Shown: positions 17,855-27,467, counted from the stretch's first letter. The stretch: DNA of 64,000 bases from Pseudomonas chlororaphis (GCF_001921865.1 NZ_MSCT01000010.1:434001-498000); one strand, 5' to 3'. Numbers and translations are program-made. Notes: generated by a model not told the origin, from the sequence alone.

Positions 17855-18679
17855 TTATTTGCCGGCGTTGAGGGTCACGGTCTTGATCGCGCCGAGCTCC
17901 AGGTCCCATTTTTTCAGGATGGCCTGGTAGCTGCCGTCGTCGACCATGCTTTGCAGCGCGCTCTTCAGGGCTTCGGCCAGCTCGGGCTTCTTGTTGCTCA
18001 CACCGAGGCCGGTGAACTGCTCGGAGATCGGCAGGCCCAGGGTCTTGTAGGTGTCCTTTTCCTGGGTCTTGAGGTACGGCAGGGTTTCGCTGCCTTGCAT
18101 GGCCGCGTCGATACGGCTCTGGCGCAGCTGCGCGCGGGCGTCGGCCGAGCCTTCGGCGCCGATCACCAGCACCGCCGGCTTGCCGTGGACTTCGCAGTTG
18201 GCCTTGCTCCAGGTGGCGATTTCCGCCGGGAAGGTGGTGCGGCGGCTGGTGCCGACTTTCTTCCCGCACAGGTCGGTGGCTTGGTTGATCGCGGTGTTTT
18301 TCTGCAGGGTGTAGAACTGCGGCCCGCTGGTGAAGTAGTCGACGAAGGTCACGCTCTTCTGCCGTTCGGCGGTATCGGTCATGCCCGACAACACCGCGTC
18401 CACGCGATCGGTGGCCAGGGCGTTGATCATCTGCTCGAAGCCCGTTTCCTGCCAGGCGATCTTCACTCCCAGGCGCTCGGCCAGGGCGTTGCCCAGGTCG
18501 TAGTCGAGGCCGGTGAGCTGGTTGGTGGCCGGGTCCTTGAAGTCCATCGGCGGGTAGTTGGGCATGATCGCCACGACAATTTCGCCCTTGGCCTTGATGC
18601 TGGCGGGCAACTCGGCGGCGACGGCGAGGTTGGCGGCCATCAGGCCGGCGAGTACTGCGGGAATGGCAAAGTTCTTCAT
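17855..18679 (-). CDS. Amino-acid-type ABC transporter periplasmic binding protein
   Basis: This 274-residue family 3 solute-binding protein has a signal peptide ending near LAVAA-ELP (about residue 22). The ligand-pocket segments PPMDFKDP, GLDYDLGNAL and DAVLSGMTDTAERQ are typical of polar amino acid binding proteins. Two internal cysteines in DLCGKK and KANCEVHG could form a disulphide. It is the receptor for the adjacent ATPase and permease. The ligand is unknown; the cluster suggests an amino-acid derivative carrying an amide, imide or C-N linked dicarboxylate. Confidence 0.88.
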   Translation of the reverse strand: MKNFAIPAVLAGLMAANLAVAAELPASIKAKGEIVVAIMPNYPPMDFKDPATNQLTGLDYDLGNALAERLGVKIAWQETGFEQMINALATDRVDAVLSGMTDTAERQKSVTFVDYFTSGPQFYTLQKNTAINQATDLCGKKVGTSRRTTFPAEIATWSKANCEVHGKPAVLVIGAEGSADARAQLRQSRIDAAMQGSETLPYLKTQEKDTYKTLGLPISEQFTGLGVSNKKPELAEALKSALQSMVDDGSYQAILKKWDLELGAIKTVTLNAGK

Positions 18680-18733
18680 GGGTCGTTCTCTTATGAGTGT
18701 TGTGAGGTCCGCTCTGGGGTGCCGAGCTTGGGC

Positions 18734-19498
18734 CTAGGTTCGAACGGCAGAAATGAAGCTTTGGGTGCGTGGGTTTTGTGGGCTTATTAGTATTTCTTCG
18801 GGGCTTCCAGCCTCCACGATCTGGCCGCCGTCCATGAACACCATGCGGTTGGAAACCTCCCGGGCGAAGCCCAGCTCATGGGTGACGACGATCATGGTCA
18901 TGCCGGTCTGCGCCAGGTCGCGCATCACCGACAGCACCTCACCGACCAGTTCCGGGTCGAGTGCCGAAGTGGGTTCATCGAACAGCATCAGCTTGGGGCG
19001 CATGGCCAGGGCGCGGGCGATCGCCACCCGCTGTTGCTGGCCGCCGGACAGCTCGATCGGGTAACTGTTGCGCTTGTCGGCCAGGCCCACCCGGGCCAGC
19101 AGCTCCAGGGCTTCCTCGTGGGATTCCTTGGGCGCGCGTTTGAGCACCTGGCACGGGCCTTCGATGATGTTTTGCAGCACGGTCATGTGCGGGAACAGGT
19201 TGAAGCGCTGGAACACCATGCCGGTGGCCAGGCGCTGGCGGGCGATCTGCGACTCGGTGAGCTCGTGCAGCTTGTTGCCGACGATGCGGTAGCCCACCAG
19301 CTCGCCGTCGACCCACAGGCCGCCCTTGTCGATCTTCTCCAGCTGGTTGACGCAGCGCAGCAGGGTGCTCTTGCCCGAGCCGGACGGGCCGATGATGCAC
19401 AGCACTTCGCCTTGCTCGACCTCGATGTTGACGTCCTTGAGGGCGTGGTAATTGTCGTAGTACTTGTTCAGGCCCACAGCCTTGACGATATTTCTCAT
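18734..19498 (-). CDS. Polar amino acid ABC transporter ATP-binding protein
   Basis: This 254-residue ATPase has Walker [11 protein letters not shown]-loop [13 protein letters not shown], signature LSGGQQQR, Walker [15 protein letters not shown] and the switch region [15 protein letters not shown]. It belongs to the GlnQ/HisP group. The gene starts 21 bases after the permease stop. It energises import by the adjoining permease and binding protein. Confidence 0.93.
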   Translation of the reverse strand: MRNIVKAVGLNKYYDNYHALKDVNIEVEQGEVLCIIGPSGSGKSTLLRCVNQLEKIDKGGLWVDGELVGYRIVGNKLHELTESQIARQRLATGMVFQRFNLFPHMTVLQNIIEGPCQVLKRAPKESHEEALELLARVGLADKRNSYPIELSGGQQQRVAIARALAMRPKLMLFDEPTSALDPELVGEVLSVMRDLAQTGMTMIVVTHELGFAREVSNRMVFMDGGQIVEAGSPEEILISPQNPRTQSFISAVRT

Positions 19499-19519
19499 GA
19501 TCGGATTCTCCAGGGCTGC

Positions 19520-20398
19520 TTACGAGCGCTTGCCAGCGCCACGGGCGAAACGGCGTTCCAGGCGGCTTTGGCCGAAGGACAGGACAGTGACGGCGGCCAG
19601 GTACCAGATCCCGGCGACGATCAGCAGCTCCATCACCCGAGCGTTGGCGTAGTAGATGTTCTGGGCGTTGTAGAGCAGTTCCGAGTACTGGATCACGCTG
19701 GCCAGGGAAGTCATCTTGACCATGCCGATGAATTCGTTGCCCACCGGCGGGATGATGATGCGCATGGCCTGGGGCAGGATGATCCGGCGCAGGGCCTGCA
19801 GGCGCGGCATGCCGATCGACTTGGCGGCTTCGTACTGGCCGGTGTCCACCGACAGCAGGCCGGCGCGCACCACCTCGGCGGTGTAGGCGCCCTGGTTGAT
19901 GCTCAGGCCGAGCAGGGCGGCCACGAACGGCGTCATCAGGCTCACGGTGTCCAGCTCGAACAGCCCGGGAATGCCGATGGTGGGGAAGATCAGCGCCAGG
20001 TTGAACCACAGCAGCAGTTGCAGGATCAGCGGCGTGCCGCGGAACAGCCAGGTGTAGGTCACGGCCACGTAGCGCAGGATCGGGTTGGCCGACATGCGCA
20101 TGATCGCGGTGATGACCCCGAACACAATCCCCAGGGCCATGGCCAGGATCGCCATGACCAGGGTATTGAGCAGGCCGAACAGGATCGCCTGGGAGGTGAG
20201 GAACTGGCCGATGTACGACCATTCGATCTTGCCTTCGGCGAAGGCCCGGACCAGGCCGACCAGGGCGATGACGATCGCCGTGGCGAAGAGGATCCGCCCG
20301 TAGTAGCGCCGTGGCACATGTTCGTACTGGGTGATGTCGAACTGGTTTTCGGCGTGTTTGCGCTCGGCGAGAAGGCGCTCTGCCTGGGTCTGGCTCAT
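19520..20398 (-). CDS. Amino-acid-type ABC transporter permease
   Basis: This 292-residue membrane protein of the HisM/GlnP type has the EAA-loop motif EAAKSIGMPRLQALRRIILPQAMR. The inner-membrane helices begin near residue 35 after a soluble N-terminal extension. The ATG at 20398 was chosen; the frame is open upstream but without a ribosome site. As the only permease gene in the set, it presumably forms a homodimer. It lies 118 bases after the lyase gene. Confidence 0.9.
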   Translation of the reverse strand: MSQTQAERLLAERKHAENQFDITQYEHVPRRYYGRILFATAIVIALVGLVRAFAEGKIEWSYIGQFLTSQAILFGLLNTLVMAILAMALGIVFGVITAIMRMSANPILRYVAVTYTWLFRGTPLILQLLLWFNLALIFPTIGIPGLFELDTVSLMTPFVAALLGLSINQGAYTAEVVRAGLLSVDTGQYEAAKSIGMPRLQALRRIILPQAMRIIIPPVGNEFIGMVKMTSLASVIQYSELLYNAQNIYYANARVMELLIVAGIWYLAAVTVLSFGQSRLERRFARGAGKRS

Positions 20399-20516
20399 GG
20401 TGTTTGCTCCCAACGCAGGCGGACGGCGCCTGCGGTCTGTCGGTCTTCGTCCCCGAGCATCGAGCTGGCCGGCGACAGCGATGCCGGCTTGCTCGCGGGG
20501 GATTGCGTTCAAGGTT

Positions 20517-21944
20517 TCAGAGACGGAAACCGTCGTACTGCGCGGCCCATTGCTGCTGCGCCGCCAGGGCGCTTTTCAGCCGGACGATCTGCGCGCGCAC
20601 CTGTTCCGGCGCGGTGCCGCCCCAGCCGCTGCGGGCGGCGATGGCGGCCTCCAGGGTCAGGCTGTCGCGCACTTGCGGGGTCAGGCGCGTATCGATTTCG
20701 GCCAGCAGGGCCGGGGACGCCTCCCAGAGTTCGAGGTCGTGCTTCTCGCAGGCCTGGACCAGCGCGCCGGTGATTTCGTGGGCTTCCTTGAACGGCACCC
20801 CGCGCACCGCCAACCAGTCGGCGACCTCGGTGGCCAGGGTGAAACCCAGTGGCGCCTGATGCCGCAGTTCCTCGACGTTGACGGTCATGGTCGCGACCAT
20901 CCCGGCCATGGCCGGCAGCACCAGCAGCAGGGTGTCGACGCTGTCGAGCACGCCGTTCTTGTCTTCGCTCAGGTCGCGGTTGTAGGACAGCGGCAACGAC
21001 TTGAGGGTCGACAGCAGCCCGGTGAGGTTGCCGATCAGCCGGCCGGCCTTGCCCCGCGCCAGCTCGGCGATATCGGGGTTTTTCTTCTGCGGCATGATCG
21101 AACTGCCGGTGGCGTAGGCATCGTCCAGGGCCACCCAGCGGAACTGCCGCGACGACCACAGGCAGAACTCCTCGGCCAGGCGCGAGATGTTGATGCCGAG
21201 CATGCTGGCGACGAACAGGAACTCGGCCACGTGGTCGCGGCTGGCCACCGCGTCGATGGAGTTCTCGCAGACACCGGCGTAGCCCATTTCCCTGGCCGAC
21301 TGCTGCGGCTGGCGGGCGATGGCCGAGCCGGCCATCGCCGCCGCGCCCAGTGGCGACAGGGCGGTGCGGGCATCCCAGTCCACCAGCCGTTGCACGTCGC
21401 GCAGCATCGACTGGGCATGGGCCAGCAGGTGGTGGGCGAAGACGATCGGCTGGGCCTGCTGCAGGTGGGTGAAGCCCGGGCAAATGCTGTCCACATGCCG
21501 TTCGGCCTGTTCCACCAGCGCTTGTTGCAGGCCCAGTACCTGCACCGCCAGGGTACGGACATGGTCGCGCAGGAACAGGCGCAAGTCGTTGGCGGTCTGG
21601 TCGTTGCGCGAGCGGCCGGCGCGCAGCTTGCCGCCGAGGGCGCCGAGACGCTCGGTGAGCAGGCGCTCGATGAAGGTGTGCACGTCTTCGTCGTCGAGGG
21701 TCGGGCTGGCCCGGCCGGCGCGGAAGTCCTCGCCGATGCGCTCCAGGGCTTCAAGCAGGGTGGCGGTCTCCTGCTCATCGAGCAGGCCGGCGCGCTGCAG
21801 TTCCCGGGCATGAGCCTTGGAGCCGGCGAGGTCGTAGGGGGTCAGGCGGAAGTAGCGCTCGGGGCAACGCGACAGGGCGGCCAGGGCTTCGGACGGAGCG
21901 CTTTTGAAGCGGGCGCCCCACAGACGGTCGGTAGCTTGGTTCAT
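20517..21944 (-). CDS. Argininosuccinate-lyase-like C-N lyase (fumarase/aspartase superfamily)
   Basis: This 475-residue enzyme carries the superfamily signature GSSIMPQKKNPDIAE (about residues 280-294, with the catalytic-loop serines). It also has AGRSRNDQTANDL and GFTHLQQAQP as in argininosuccinate lyases. Superfamily members release fumarate from an N-substituted aspartate. Its N-terminus (LWGARFKSAPSEAL) departs from housekeeping ArgH, and it leads an operon of importer, NodB and MmgE/PrpD genes. It is therefore more likely a catabolic paralogue, comparable to ethylenediamine-disuccinate lyase, than the arginine biosynthetic enzyme. Substrate is inferred. Confidence 0.82.
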   Translation of the reverse strand: MNQATDRLWGARFKSAPSEALAALSRCPERYFRLTPYDLAGSKAHARELQRAGLLDEQETATLLEALERIGEDFRAGRASPTLDDEDVHTFIERLLTERLGALGGKLRAGRSRNDQTANDLRLFLRDHVRTLAVQVLGLQQALVEQAERHVDSICPGFTHLQQAQPIVFAHHLLAHAQSMLRDVQRLVDWDARTALSPLGAAAMAGSAIARQPQQSAREMGYAGVCENSIDAVASRDHVAEFLFVASMLGINISRLAEEFCLWSSRQFRWVALDDAYATGSSIMPQKKNPDIAELARGKAGRLIGNLTGLLSTLKSLPLSYNRDLSEDKNGVLDSVDTLLLVLPAMAGMVATMTVNVEELRHQAPLGFTLATEVADWLAVRGVPFKEAHEITGALVQACEKHDLELWEASPALLAEIDTRLTPQVRDSLTLEAAIAARSGWGGTAPEQVRAQIVRLKSALAAQQQWAAQYDGFRL

Positions 21945-22248
21945 TGTTTTTTTTCCTCGTCGATAACGCGAATTGAATCGGTACGGCCGACCACGGACTT
22001 CCTCGGCAGCCGCGCAAAGGGCGTCGAAGAATCTTCGGGTCAGACAGGTTTCAAGAGGGCAGTGGCCAGTGGCGAGAACTGATCGAAGTGTCAGTTTTTA
22101 GTTGCGTCGAATCAGCGAGTTGCGGCTGCTCCAGGGAAATTTTTGGTGGTTGCCAAGCCTTGTTTTCTGTGTTCATTATTATTTATCGGCTGTGTTTTTG
22201 TTGTGCAGCAAAGCCTGTTGAATATGCCGAACGAGGTCAATAAGCATT
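21945..22248. promoter_or_regulatory. Divergent control region, lyase operon / LysR
   Basis: This 304-base gap separates the minus-strand catabolic operon from its divergent LysR gene. A dyad TTGG-N6-CCAA at 22143-22156 fits the T-N11/12-A form of LysR binding sites and lies about 95 bases before the LysR ATG. The half nearest LysR is AT-rich (TTATTATTTATC near 22177). No gene is seen inside. Confidence 0.5.
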
Positions 22249-23214
22249 ATGGAAACCCCACTTTCCAATTCTGGAAACCCACCGATTAAAACCGCCCATA
22301 GAGCACCGCTGGCACTCAGCGGATTGGACTTCAAACTGCTCAAGGTATTCAAGGCGGTGGTCGAGGCGGGAGGCTTCAGCGCCGCGCAAAACGAGCTGAA
22401 CGTGGGCCTTGCGGCCATCAGCAAACAGATTTCGGACCTTGAGATCCGCATCGGCATGCGCCTGTGCACTCGGGGCCGGGAGGGGTTTTGCCTGACTGAG
22501 GAAGGCAGCCTGGTGTATCAGGCGTCGATTGATCTGTTTGCCTCGGTGGATAACTTTCGCGATCGGCTTAGTTGCGCGCAAAATGAAATAATCGGCGATC
22601 TTGGCGTGGGGGTTATTGATAATACGATTACCGACGTCAATTCGCCGTTAGTTGCTGCGTTGCGTCGAATGAATATGCAGTCGCCGAAAGTAAGGTTCAG
22701 GCTTTGCGCCGCGCAGCTGGACGAAGTGGAACGGGGCGTGGTGGAAGGTCGCTTAGTTGCTGGAATAGTTCCGGTTTATCAGAAGCGCGAAGAGTTCGAT
22801 TACTTCAAGTTGTATGACGAAGTATCCGAAGCCTATTGCGCCGAAGAGCATCCGTTATTCAACGTGGCAGACAGCGCGATCGACAGCCAGACGCTCAAGC
22901 AGTACGAGTTCATCAACCACCGCTACGCGATCCATCAGGACAAGAGCCACTTTGCCGTGTACGACAGCTTTTCGGCTTCGGCCTCCCAGGTCGAGGCGGT
23001 AGCCATGCTGATCAAGACCGGGCGTTTCATCGGCTTTCTGCCTCGGCACTACGCCGCGACGCTGGTAGAGCGCGGCGAAATGCGCGCGCTGCGCGCGGAC
23101 CTGATTCACTACAGCACGCCTTTCAGCCTGATCCTGCGCCACAACACCGTCCGCAGCCCCCTGGTGAAAGCTTTCGCCCAGGCGCTGGGGGTGGATCTCA
23201 AGAGCAATGGCTGA
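22249..23214 (+). CDS. LysR-family regulator of the divergent catabolic operon
   Basis: This 321-residue protein has a winged helix at residues about 24-80 (LLKVFKAVVEAGGFSAAQNEL, in parts; LAAISKQISDLEIRIG) after a longer than usual N-terminal tail. The effector domain follows. Gene orientation, directly divergent from the lyase-led operon, implies it controls that operon and itself. The middle of the gene (about 22560-22830) uses noticeably more A/T-ending codons than its neighbours, which may mark a different history. Confidence 0.88.
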   Translation: METPLSNSGNPPIKTAHRAPLALSGLDFKLLKVFKAVVEAGGFSAAQNELNVGLAAISKQISDLEIRIGMRLCTRGREGFCLTEEGSLVYQASIDLFASVDNFRDRLSCAQNEIIGDLGVGVIDNTITDVNSPLVAALRRMNMQSPKVRFRLCAAQLDEVERGVVEGRLVAGIVPVYQKREEFDYFKLYDEVSEAYCAEEHPLFNVADSAIDSQTLKQYEFINHRYAIHQDKSHFAVYDSFSASASQVEAVAMLIKTGRFIGFLPRHYAATLVERGEMRALRADLIHYSTPFSLILRHNTVRSPLVKAFAQALGVDLKSNG

Positions 23215-23329
23215 GGCCGCGGCGGCTTCTGGTCCCGGCAGGTTCATGCACTTGGCGGTTGGCGGGAAGTGCGCGGCCTGATCAATCGAAACAGCTGGAG
23301 TGAATGGCCGGTATTGCTGGCTTATTGGC

Positions 23330-23352
23330 ACTTTTGGTTAACGGCCAAAAGT
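23330..23352. repeat. Hairpin ACTTTTGG / CCAAAAGT
   Basis: A perfect eight-base stem with a seven-base loop lies in the gap after the LysR gene, 116 bases past its stop. It could terminate that transcript weakly, but there is no T tract outside the stem. Confidence 0.4.
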
Positions 23353-23420
23353 AATCGCGCAGTGCAAAACATGGCACCGTCTTAAACATCCTTAGATGCC
23401 TGGCAAACACCCGTCCCCGG

Positions 23421-23512
23421 CAGGAGCGAGCGTGCTCGCGATGGCAATCCCGCGGCCAGCGCCCATCTTGGAAGTACCGGTTTTATCGCGAGCACGCCGT
23501 TGCTACAGGAGC
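23421..23512. repeat. Paired REP element, type 2
   Basis: The left unit is CAGGAGCGAGCGTGCTCGCG (23421-23440). The right unit begins TATCGCGAGCACGCCG (23484) and runs to the GNAT stop. They are inverted copies of the family seen at 17755-17844, the right one degenerate. The pair lies between the LysR gene and the convergent acetyltransferase gene and slightly overlaps its 3' end. Confidence 0.75.
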
Positions 23513-24021
23513 AACGTCAGGCGCATCGCGCAGCGTCTCGCGGTAGGCAGGCCATGGCGAGCTTCCTCGGCCAGGATCCGTTGCAGGCGCGGCTCCAGTT
23601 GCTCGGTGTCCAGGGTGACGAAACCGCAGCGCTGGTAGAAGGGTTCGTTCCACGGCAGTTGGCGAAAGGTGCTCAGGGTCAGGGCGCTGAAACCCTGCTG
23701 GCGTGCCTGTTCGCGCACCGTCTCCAGCAGGCGGCGGCCAATGCCGCGCCCTTGGGCATGGCTGGCGACCGAGATTTCCCAGATATGCAGCGCGTCGGCG
23801 CAGGCCTCGGCGTCGAGGAAGGCGCACACCCGTCGATCGAGCACCGCCACCCATACCCGCTGCTGGCGGATATGCGCCAGGTGCCGCACCGCGTCGGTCA
23901 CTTCGGCGTCGGCCAGCCAGGCCAGTTCGGCGTCGTGGCGAAACAGTCCGGCGGCGCTGCGCTCGATGGTGGGGAGCTGTGGGGCATCGGCCTCGAAGGC
24001 CTGGCGAATGTGCAGGTTCAT
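23503..24021 (-). CDS. GNAT-family N-acetyltransferase
   Basis: This 172-residue protein has the acetyl-CoA binding motif ISVASHAQGRGIGRRLLE (about residues 98-115) and the C-terminal FYQRCGF motif of GNAT enzymes. The acceptor substrate cannot be inferred. It starts 42 bases after the arn-region transferase gene on the same strand and may receive read-through from it. Confidence 0.85.
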   Translation of the reverse strand: MNLHIRQAFEADAPQLPTIERSAAGLFRHDAELAWLADAEVTDAVRHLAHIRQQRVWVAVLDRRVCAFLDAEACADALHIWEISVASHAQGRGIGRRLLETVREQARQQGFSALTLSTFRQLPWNEPFYQRCGFVTLDTEQLEPRLQRILAEEARHGLPTARRCAMRLTLLL

Positions 24022-24063
24022 GGGGCGCGAGTGTAAGGATTCAGGCCCAGGCGCGGCAACCGC

Positions 24064-25683
24064 TCAGGGTTGCGCCGGGCCCGGCAGGTGCAGCATCAGG
24101 TAGTCGTTCTTGTCGAAGCGCCCGCTGAGCACCGGCTTGAGCGCTGCCAGGGGCGTGCCTTTCAAGGCGGCGAGGTCGCTCTGGTCCATCACCACCCAGG
24201 CCGGACCGCTCAGGGCGGCCAGGGCTTCGGGGCGTTCGGTGAACAGGGGTTGCAGGTCCTGGTCGAGGTTGACCATGAACTTGATCGCCTTGGCGTCCTT
24301 GCCCATGGCGTGCAGCACCACCGGGGCCGGCGCCTCGTTGATCAGGCGTTGCGCGGCCAGGCTGAAGGCCTGGGTGTCGTACAGCTGGCGCTGGACAGGC
24401 TCGAACACCCCGATGTAGGCGCTCCACACCGCCAGGACGGCGGTATAGGCCAGGCCGACGGCACGCTGGCGGGGTCGGGCCAGCATGACCAGCGCGGCCA
24501 CTTGCAGCAGACCGAGGATGGCCAGCGGTACGCTCAGGTCGGTCAGTTGCCCGGGGAATTTGCGTCGTACCAGCAGCAACCCGACGATCAACAGCCCGGG
24601 CAACAGCAGCCAGAGCCCCTGGATCGCCACCCGCAACCACGCTAGAGCACGCCCTTGCCGGGCCTGGAACGGGTAGGCCGCGACAATCGCCGCCATGGGC
24701 AGCATCGGCAGCAGGTAGCGGGCTTTCTTGGCCTGGGGGATCGACAGGCCGATCATCACCAACAGCCCCGCGGCGGTGCACAGGCGCAGCAGCTTCAGCG
24801 CCGGGCCAGGTTCGGCGCGTCCGGCCAGCAGCACGCCGATCCAGGCGAGGATCGCCAGCGGGTACGCCAGGGCGTAGTTGCCCAGGGAACTGCTGAAGTA
24901 ATACAACAGGCCGCTGCTGCCCTCGCTGCCGTCCATGCGGCCGAGGAACTGCATGCGGATCACTTCCTGGACAAAGGCCGGGCCGCCGCTGAGCCGCGCC
25001 AGCCCCAACAGCAGGCCGATGCAGGCCAGCAGCAGTACCAGGGCACAGAAGCCGAAGACCAGCAGGCGGCGCCATTGGCCGCCCAGCAGGTAATAGCTGC
25101 CCAGCATGCCGGTGGGGATCACCAGGCCGATCGGACCGCGAATGGCAAAACCCAGGGCCAGCAGGGCGAAGACCAGCCCCAGGCGCCGTGGCGCGGCGAA
25201 ATGGTCGTGGGCGTATCCCAGGTAAAACACCGCCAGGGCCACGGCGGCGAGCATCTGGTCGAGGGACACGGCACGGGTTTCAGTGATGAAGGTCGTGCTC
25301 AGGAGCAGCAGGGCGATGCTCAGCAGGGCCCAGGTCCGGGAGTAGGGCGCCAGCAGCCGATAGACCAGGCCGACGATGGTGGCCGAGGCCAGGGCCGTGG
25401 GCAGCCACGCGCTCAGGCAGGTGACCCGGCCGAACGGCAGCGAGAACAGATAGATCAACAGCGTCGAGGCGCTGCTGTAGTCGGCATAGGGTTGGCCATA
25501 GGTGGTGGGAAAGAACCCCGGCCCATGGCGCAGCATTTCCTGGGCGAACAGGACGAACCTGGAGTCGAAGCCGATCACCGGCTGCTGGTAGACGCCGGCG
25601 CAGAACAGCAGCAGGGCCAGCAGCCCCAGCGCCCACGATTGCCTGCGCAGCGTGGGCGTCGCGCAGGCGGCGATCGGGTTCAT
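24064..25683 (-). CDS. ArnT-like membrane glycosyltransferase, last gene of arn operon
   Basis: This 539-residue polytopic protein is distantly related to ArnT, with a periplasmic acidic loop following helix 1 (IGFDSRFVLFAQEML). Its ATG follows the ugd stop with no gap (TGAATG). It is clearly different from the two arnT genes in the window and may transfer another lipid-linked sugar. Placing it in the aminoarabinose operon links it to envelope modification, but the sugar is unknown. Confidence 0.8.
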   Translation of the reverse strand: MNPIAACATPTLRRQSWALGLLALLLFCAGVYQQPVIGFDSRFVLFAQEMLRHGPGFFPTTYGQPYADYSSASTLLIYLFSLPFGRVTCLSAWLPTALASATIVGLVYRLLAPYSRTWALLSIALLLLSTTFITETRAVSLDQMLAAVALAVFYLGYAHDHFAAPRRLGLVFALLALGFAIRGPIGLVIPTGMLGSYYLLGGQWRRLLVFGFCALVLLLACIGLLLGLARLSGGPAFVQEVIRMQFLGRMDGSEGSSGLLYYFSSSLGNYALAYPLAILAWIGVLLAGRAEPGPALKLLRLCTAAGLLVMIGLSIPQAKKARYLLPMLPMAAIVAAYPFQARQGRALAWLRVAIQGLWLLLPGLLIVGLLLVRRKFPGQLTDLSVPLAILGLLQVAALVMLARPRQRAVGLAYTAVLAVWSAYIGVFEPVQRQLYDTQAFSLAAQRLINEAPAPVVLHAMGKDAKAIKFMVNLDQDLQPLFTERPEALAALSGPAWVVMDQSDLAALKGTPLAALKPVLSGRFDKNDYLMLHLPGPAQP

Positions 25684-27057
25684 TCAGGCCTCGGTCACAG
25701 CAGGGGTCCATTGTTGGTGAGGCATCGGCAGGTTGCGCGATTCGCCGCGGCCGATCGGGAAGTAGGTGAAACCGCTGCGGGCCAGGCGCTCGGCGTCGTA
25801 CAGGTTGCGCCCGTCGAAGATCACCGGGGCCTTGAGGCGTTGTTGCAGCAGCTGGAAATCCGGCGCCTTGAACTGCTGCCACTCGGTGCAGACGATCAGC
25901 GCGTCGGCATCGGCCAGTACCGACTCCGGGGTGCCCATCAGCATCAGTTTCGGCTCGTCGGGGTACAGACGCTGGGTTTCCTGCATGGCTTCCGGGTCGA
26001 AGGCGCGCACCTTGGCGCCGGCGGCCCACAGCGACTCCAGCAGCACCCGGCTCGGCGCGTCGCGCATGTCGTCGGTGTTGGGTTTGAAGGCCAGGCCCCA
26101 GAGGGCGAAGGTCTTGCCTTTCAGGTCGCCCTTGTAGAAGGCGTTGATGCGCTCGAACAGCTTGTGTTTCTGCCGTTCGTTGATGGCTTCCACCGCTTGC
26201 AACAGGTCGCTGGAGCAATGGGCCTGTTCGGCGCTGTGGATCAGCGCGCGCATGTCCTTGGGGAAGCACGAGCCGCCATAACCGCAGCCCGGGTAGATGA
26301 AGTGGTAGCCGATGCGCGAGTCGGCGCCGATGCCCAGGCGCACCGATTCGATGTCGGCGCCCAGGTGTTCGGCCAGCTCGGCGATCTGGTTGATGAAGCT
26401 GATCTTGGTCGCCAGCATGCAGTTGGCGGCGTATTTGGTCAGTTCGGCGCTGCGCAGGTCCATGAACATGATGCGGTCGTGGTTGCGGTTGAAGGGCGCG
26501 TAGAGGTCGCGCATCACGTCGCGGACTTCTTCGCGCTCGCAGCCGACGATGATCCGGTCCGGGCGACGGCAATCGGAAACCGCCGAGCCTTCCTTGAGGA
26601 ATTCCGGGTTGGAGACGATATCGAATGTCAGGCTGCGCCCGTCCAGGGCCTTTTCGATATGCGCCTTCAAGGTATCGCCGGTTCCCACCGGTACCGTGGA
26701 TTTCTCCACCAGGATCACCGGCTGTTCGCGGTGACGGGCCACCGCGTCGCCCACCGACAGCACGTAGCGCAGGTCGGCCGAGCCGTCTTCGCTGGACGGC
26801 GTGCCCACGGCGATGAACAGGACCTGGCCATGCTGCACCGCGAGTTTTTCATCGCTGGTGAAGCTCAGGCGCTTGCCTTCCAGGTTCTCCCTGACCAGGC
26901 TGGCCAGCCCGGGCTCGAAGATACTGACGTGCCCCTGTTGCAGCTGCTGGACCTTGTGTTCGTCAATGTCCATGCAGATGACATCGTGGCCGACTTCGGC
27001 CAGCACGGCGGCTTGTACGAGGCCGACGTAACCACTTCCAAATACGCTGATTTTCAT
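25684..27057 (-). CDS. ugd: UDP-glucose 6-dehydrogenase
   Basis: This 457-residue NAD-dependent enzyme makes UDP-glucuronate, the precursor of aminoarabinose. The Rossmann motif FGSGYVGLV begins at residue 5, and the active-site cysteine lies in [12 protein letters not shown]. The ATG at 27057 overlaps the arnF stop (ATGA), so the longer open frame upstream is not used. In the operon it supplies the substrate that ArnA decarboxylates. Confidence 0.93.
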   Translation of the reverse strand: MKISVFGSGYVGLVQAAVLAEVGHDVICMDIDEHKVQQLQQGHVSIFEPGLASLVRENLEGKRLSFTSDEKLAVQHGQVLFIAVGTPSSEDGSADLRYVLSVGDAVARHREQPVILVEKSTVPVGTGDTLKAHIEKALDGRSLTFDIVSNPEFLKEGSAVSDCRRPDRIIVGCEREEVRDVMRDLYAPFNRNHDRIMFMDLRSAELTKYAANCMLATKISFINQIAELAEHLGADIESVRLGIGADSRIGYHFIYPGCGYGGSCFPKDMRALIHSAEQAHCSSDLLQAVEAINERQKHKLFERINAFYKGDLKGKTFALWGLAFKPNTDDMRDAPSRVLLESLWAAGAKVRAFDPEAMQETQRLYPDEPKLMLMGTPESVLADADALIVCTEWQQFKAPDFQLLQQRLKAPVIFDGRNLYDAERLARSGFTYFPIGRGESRNLPMPHQQWTPAVTEA

Positions 27058-27467
27058 GGGGTATTCCTGGGACTTGTCGCGGGAGCAGGTCGTGAGTTGA
27101 TGGTAATCACACCGAGGATGACCAAGGCCACCCCGAGGGTTTTCGAGAGCGTGAACGGCTCGTTGAACAGTGGCAGGCCGGCCGCCAGCAGGTAGACCAG
27201 CGCGTAGCTGATGCTCAGCAGGGAATAGGCGCGGCCCAGCGGCAGGTCGCGCAGGGCGGCCAGCCAGCAGAGCATCGACAACCCATAGGCAAGGATCGCC
27301 GCCAGCACGACGCCCAGCGCGAGCAGGTCGACCTGGCCGTCGGACAGCGTTTGCAGCCACTGCGCGGGCGCCGGCAGGCGGGTCATGCTCCAGCGCATGC
27401 CCAGCTGGGCGGCGCTGACCAGCAGCACGCTGCCCATGGCGAAGATGAATCCGCGGGCCCGGCTCAT
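27054..27467 (-). CDS. arnF: ArnF, subunit of aminoarabinose-lipid flippase
   Basis: This 137-residue small multidrug-resistance-like membrane protein has four hydrophobic helices. The conserved segment is [21 protein letters not shown] (in parts) with the signature PLGRAYS. With ArnE it is thought to flip undecaprenyl-phosphate-aminoarabinose to the periplasm. It overlaps arnE and ugd by four bases on each side. Confidence 0.88.
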   Translation of the reverse strand: MSRARGFIFAMGSVLLVSAAQLGMRWSMTRLPAPAQWLQTLSDGQVDLLALGVVLAAILAYGLSMLCWLAALRDLPLGRAYSLLSISYALVYLLAAGLPLFNEPFTLSKTLGVALVILGVITINSRPAPATSPRNTP

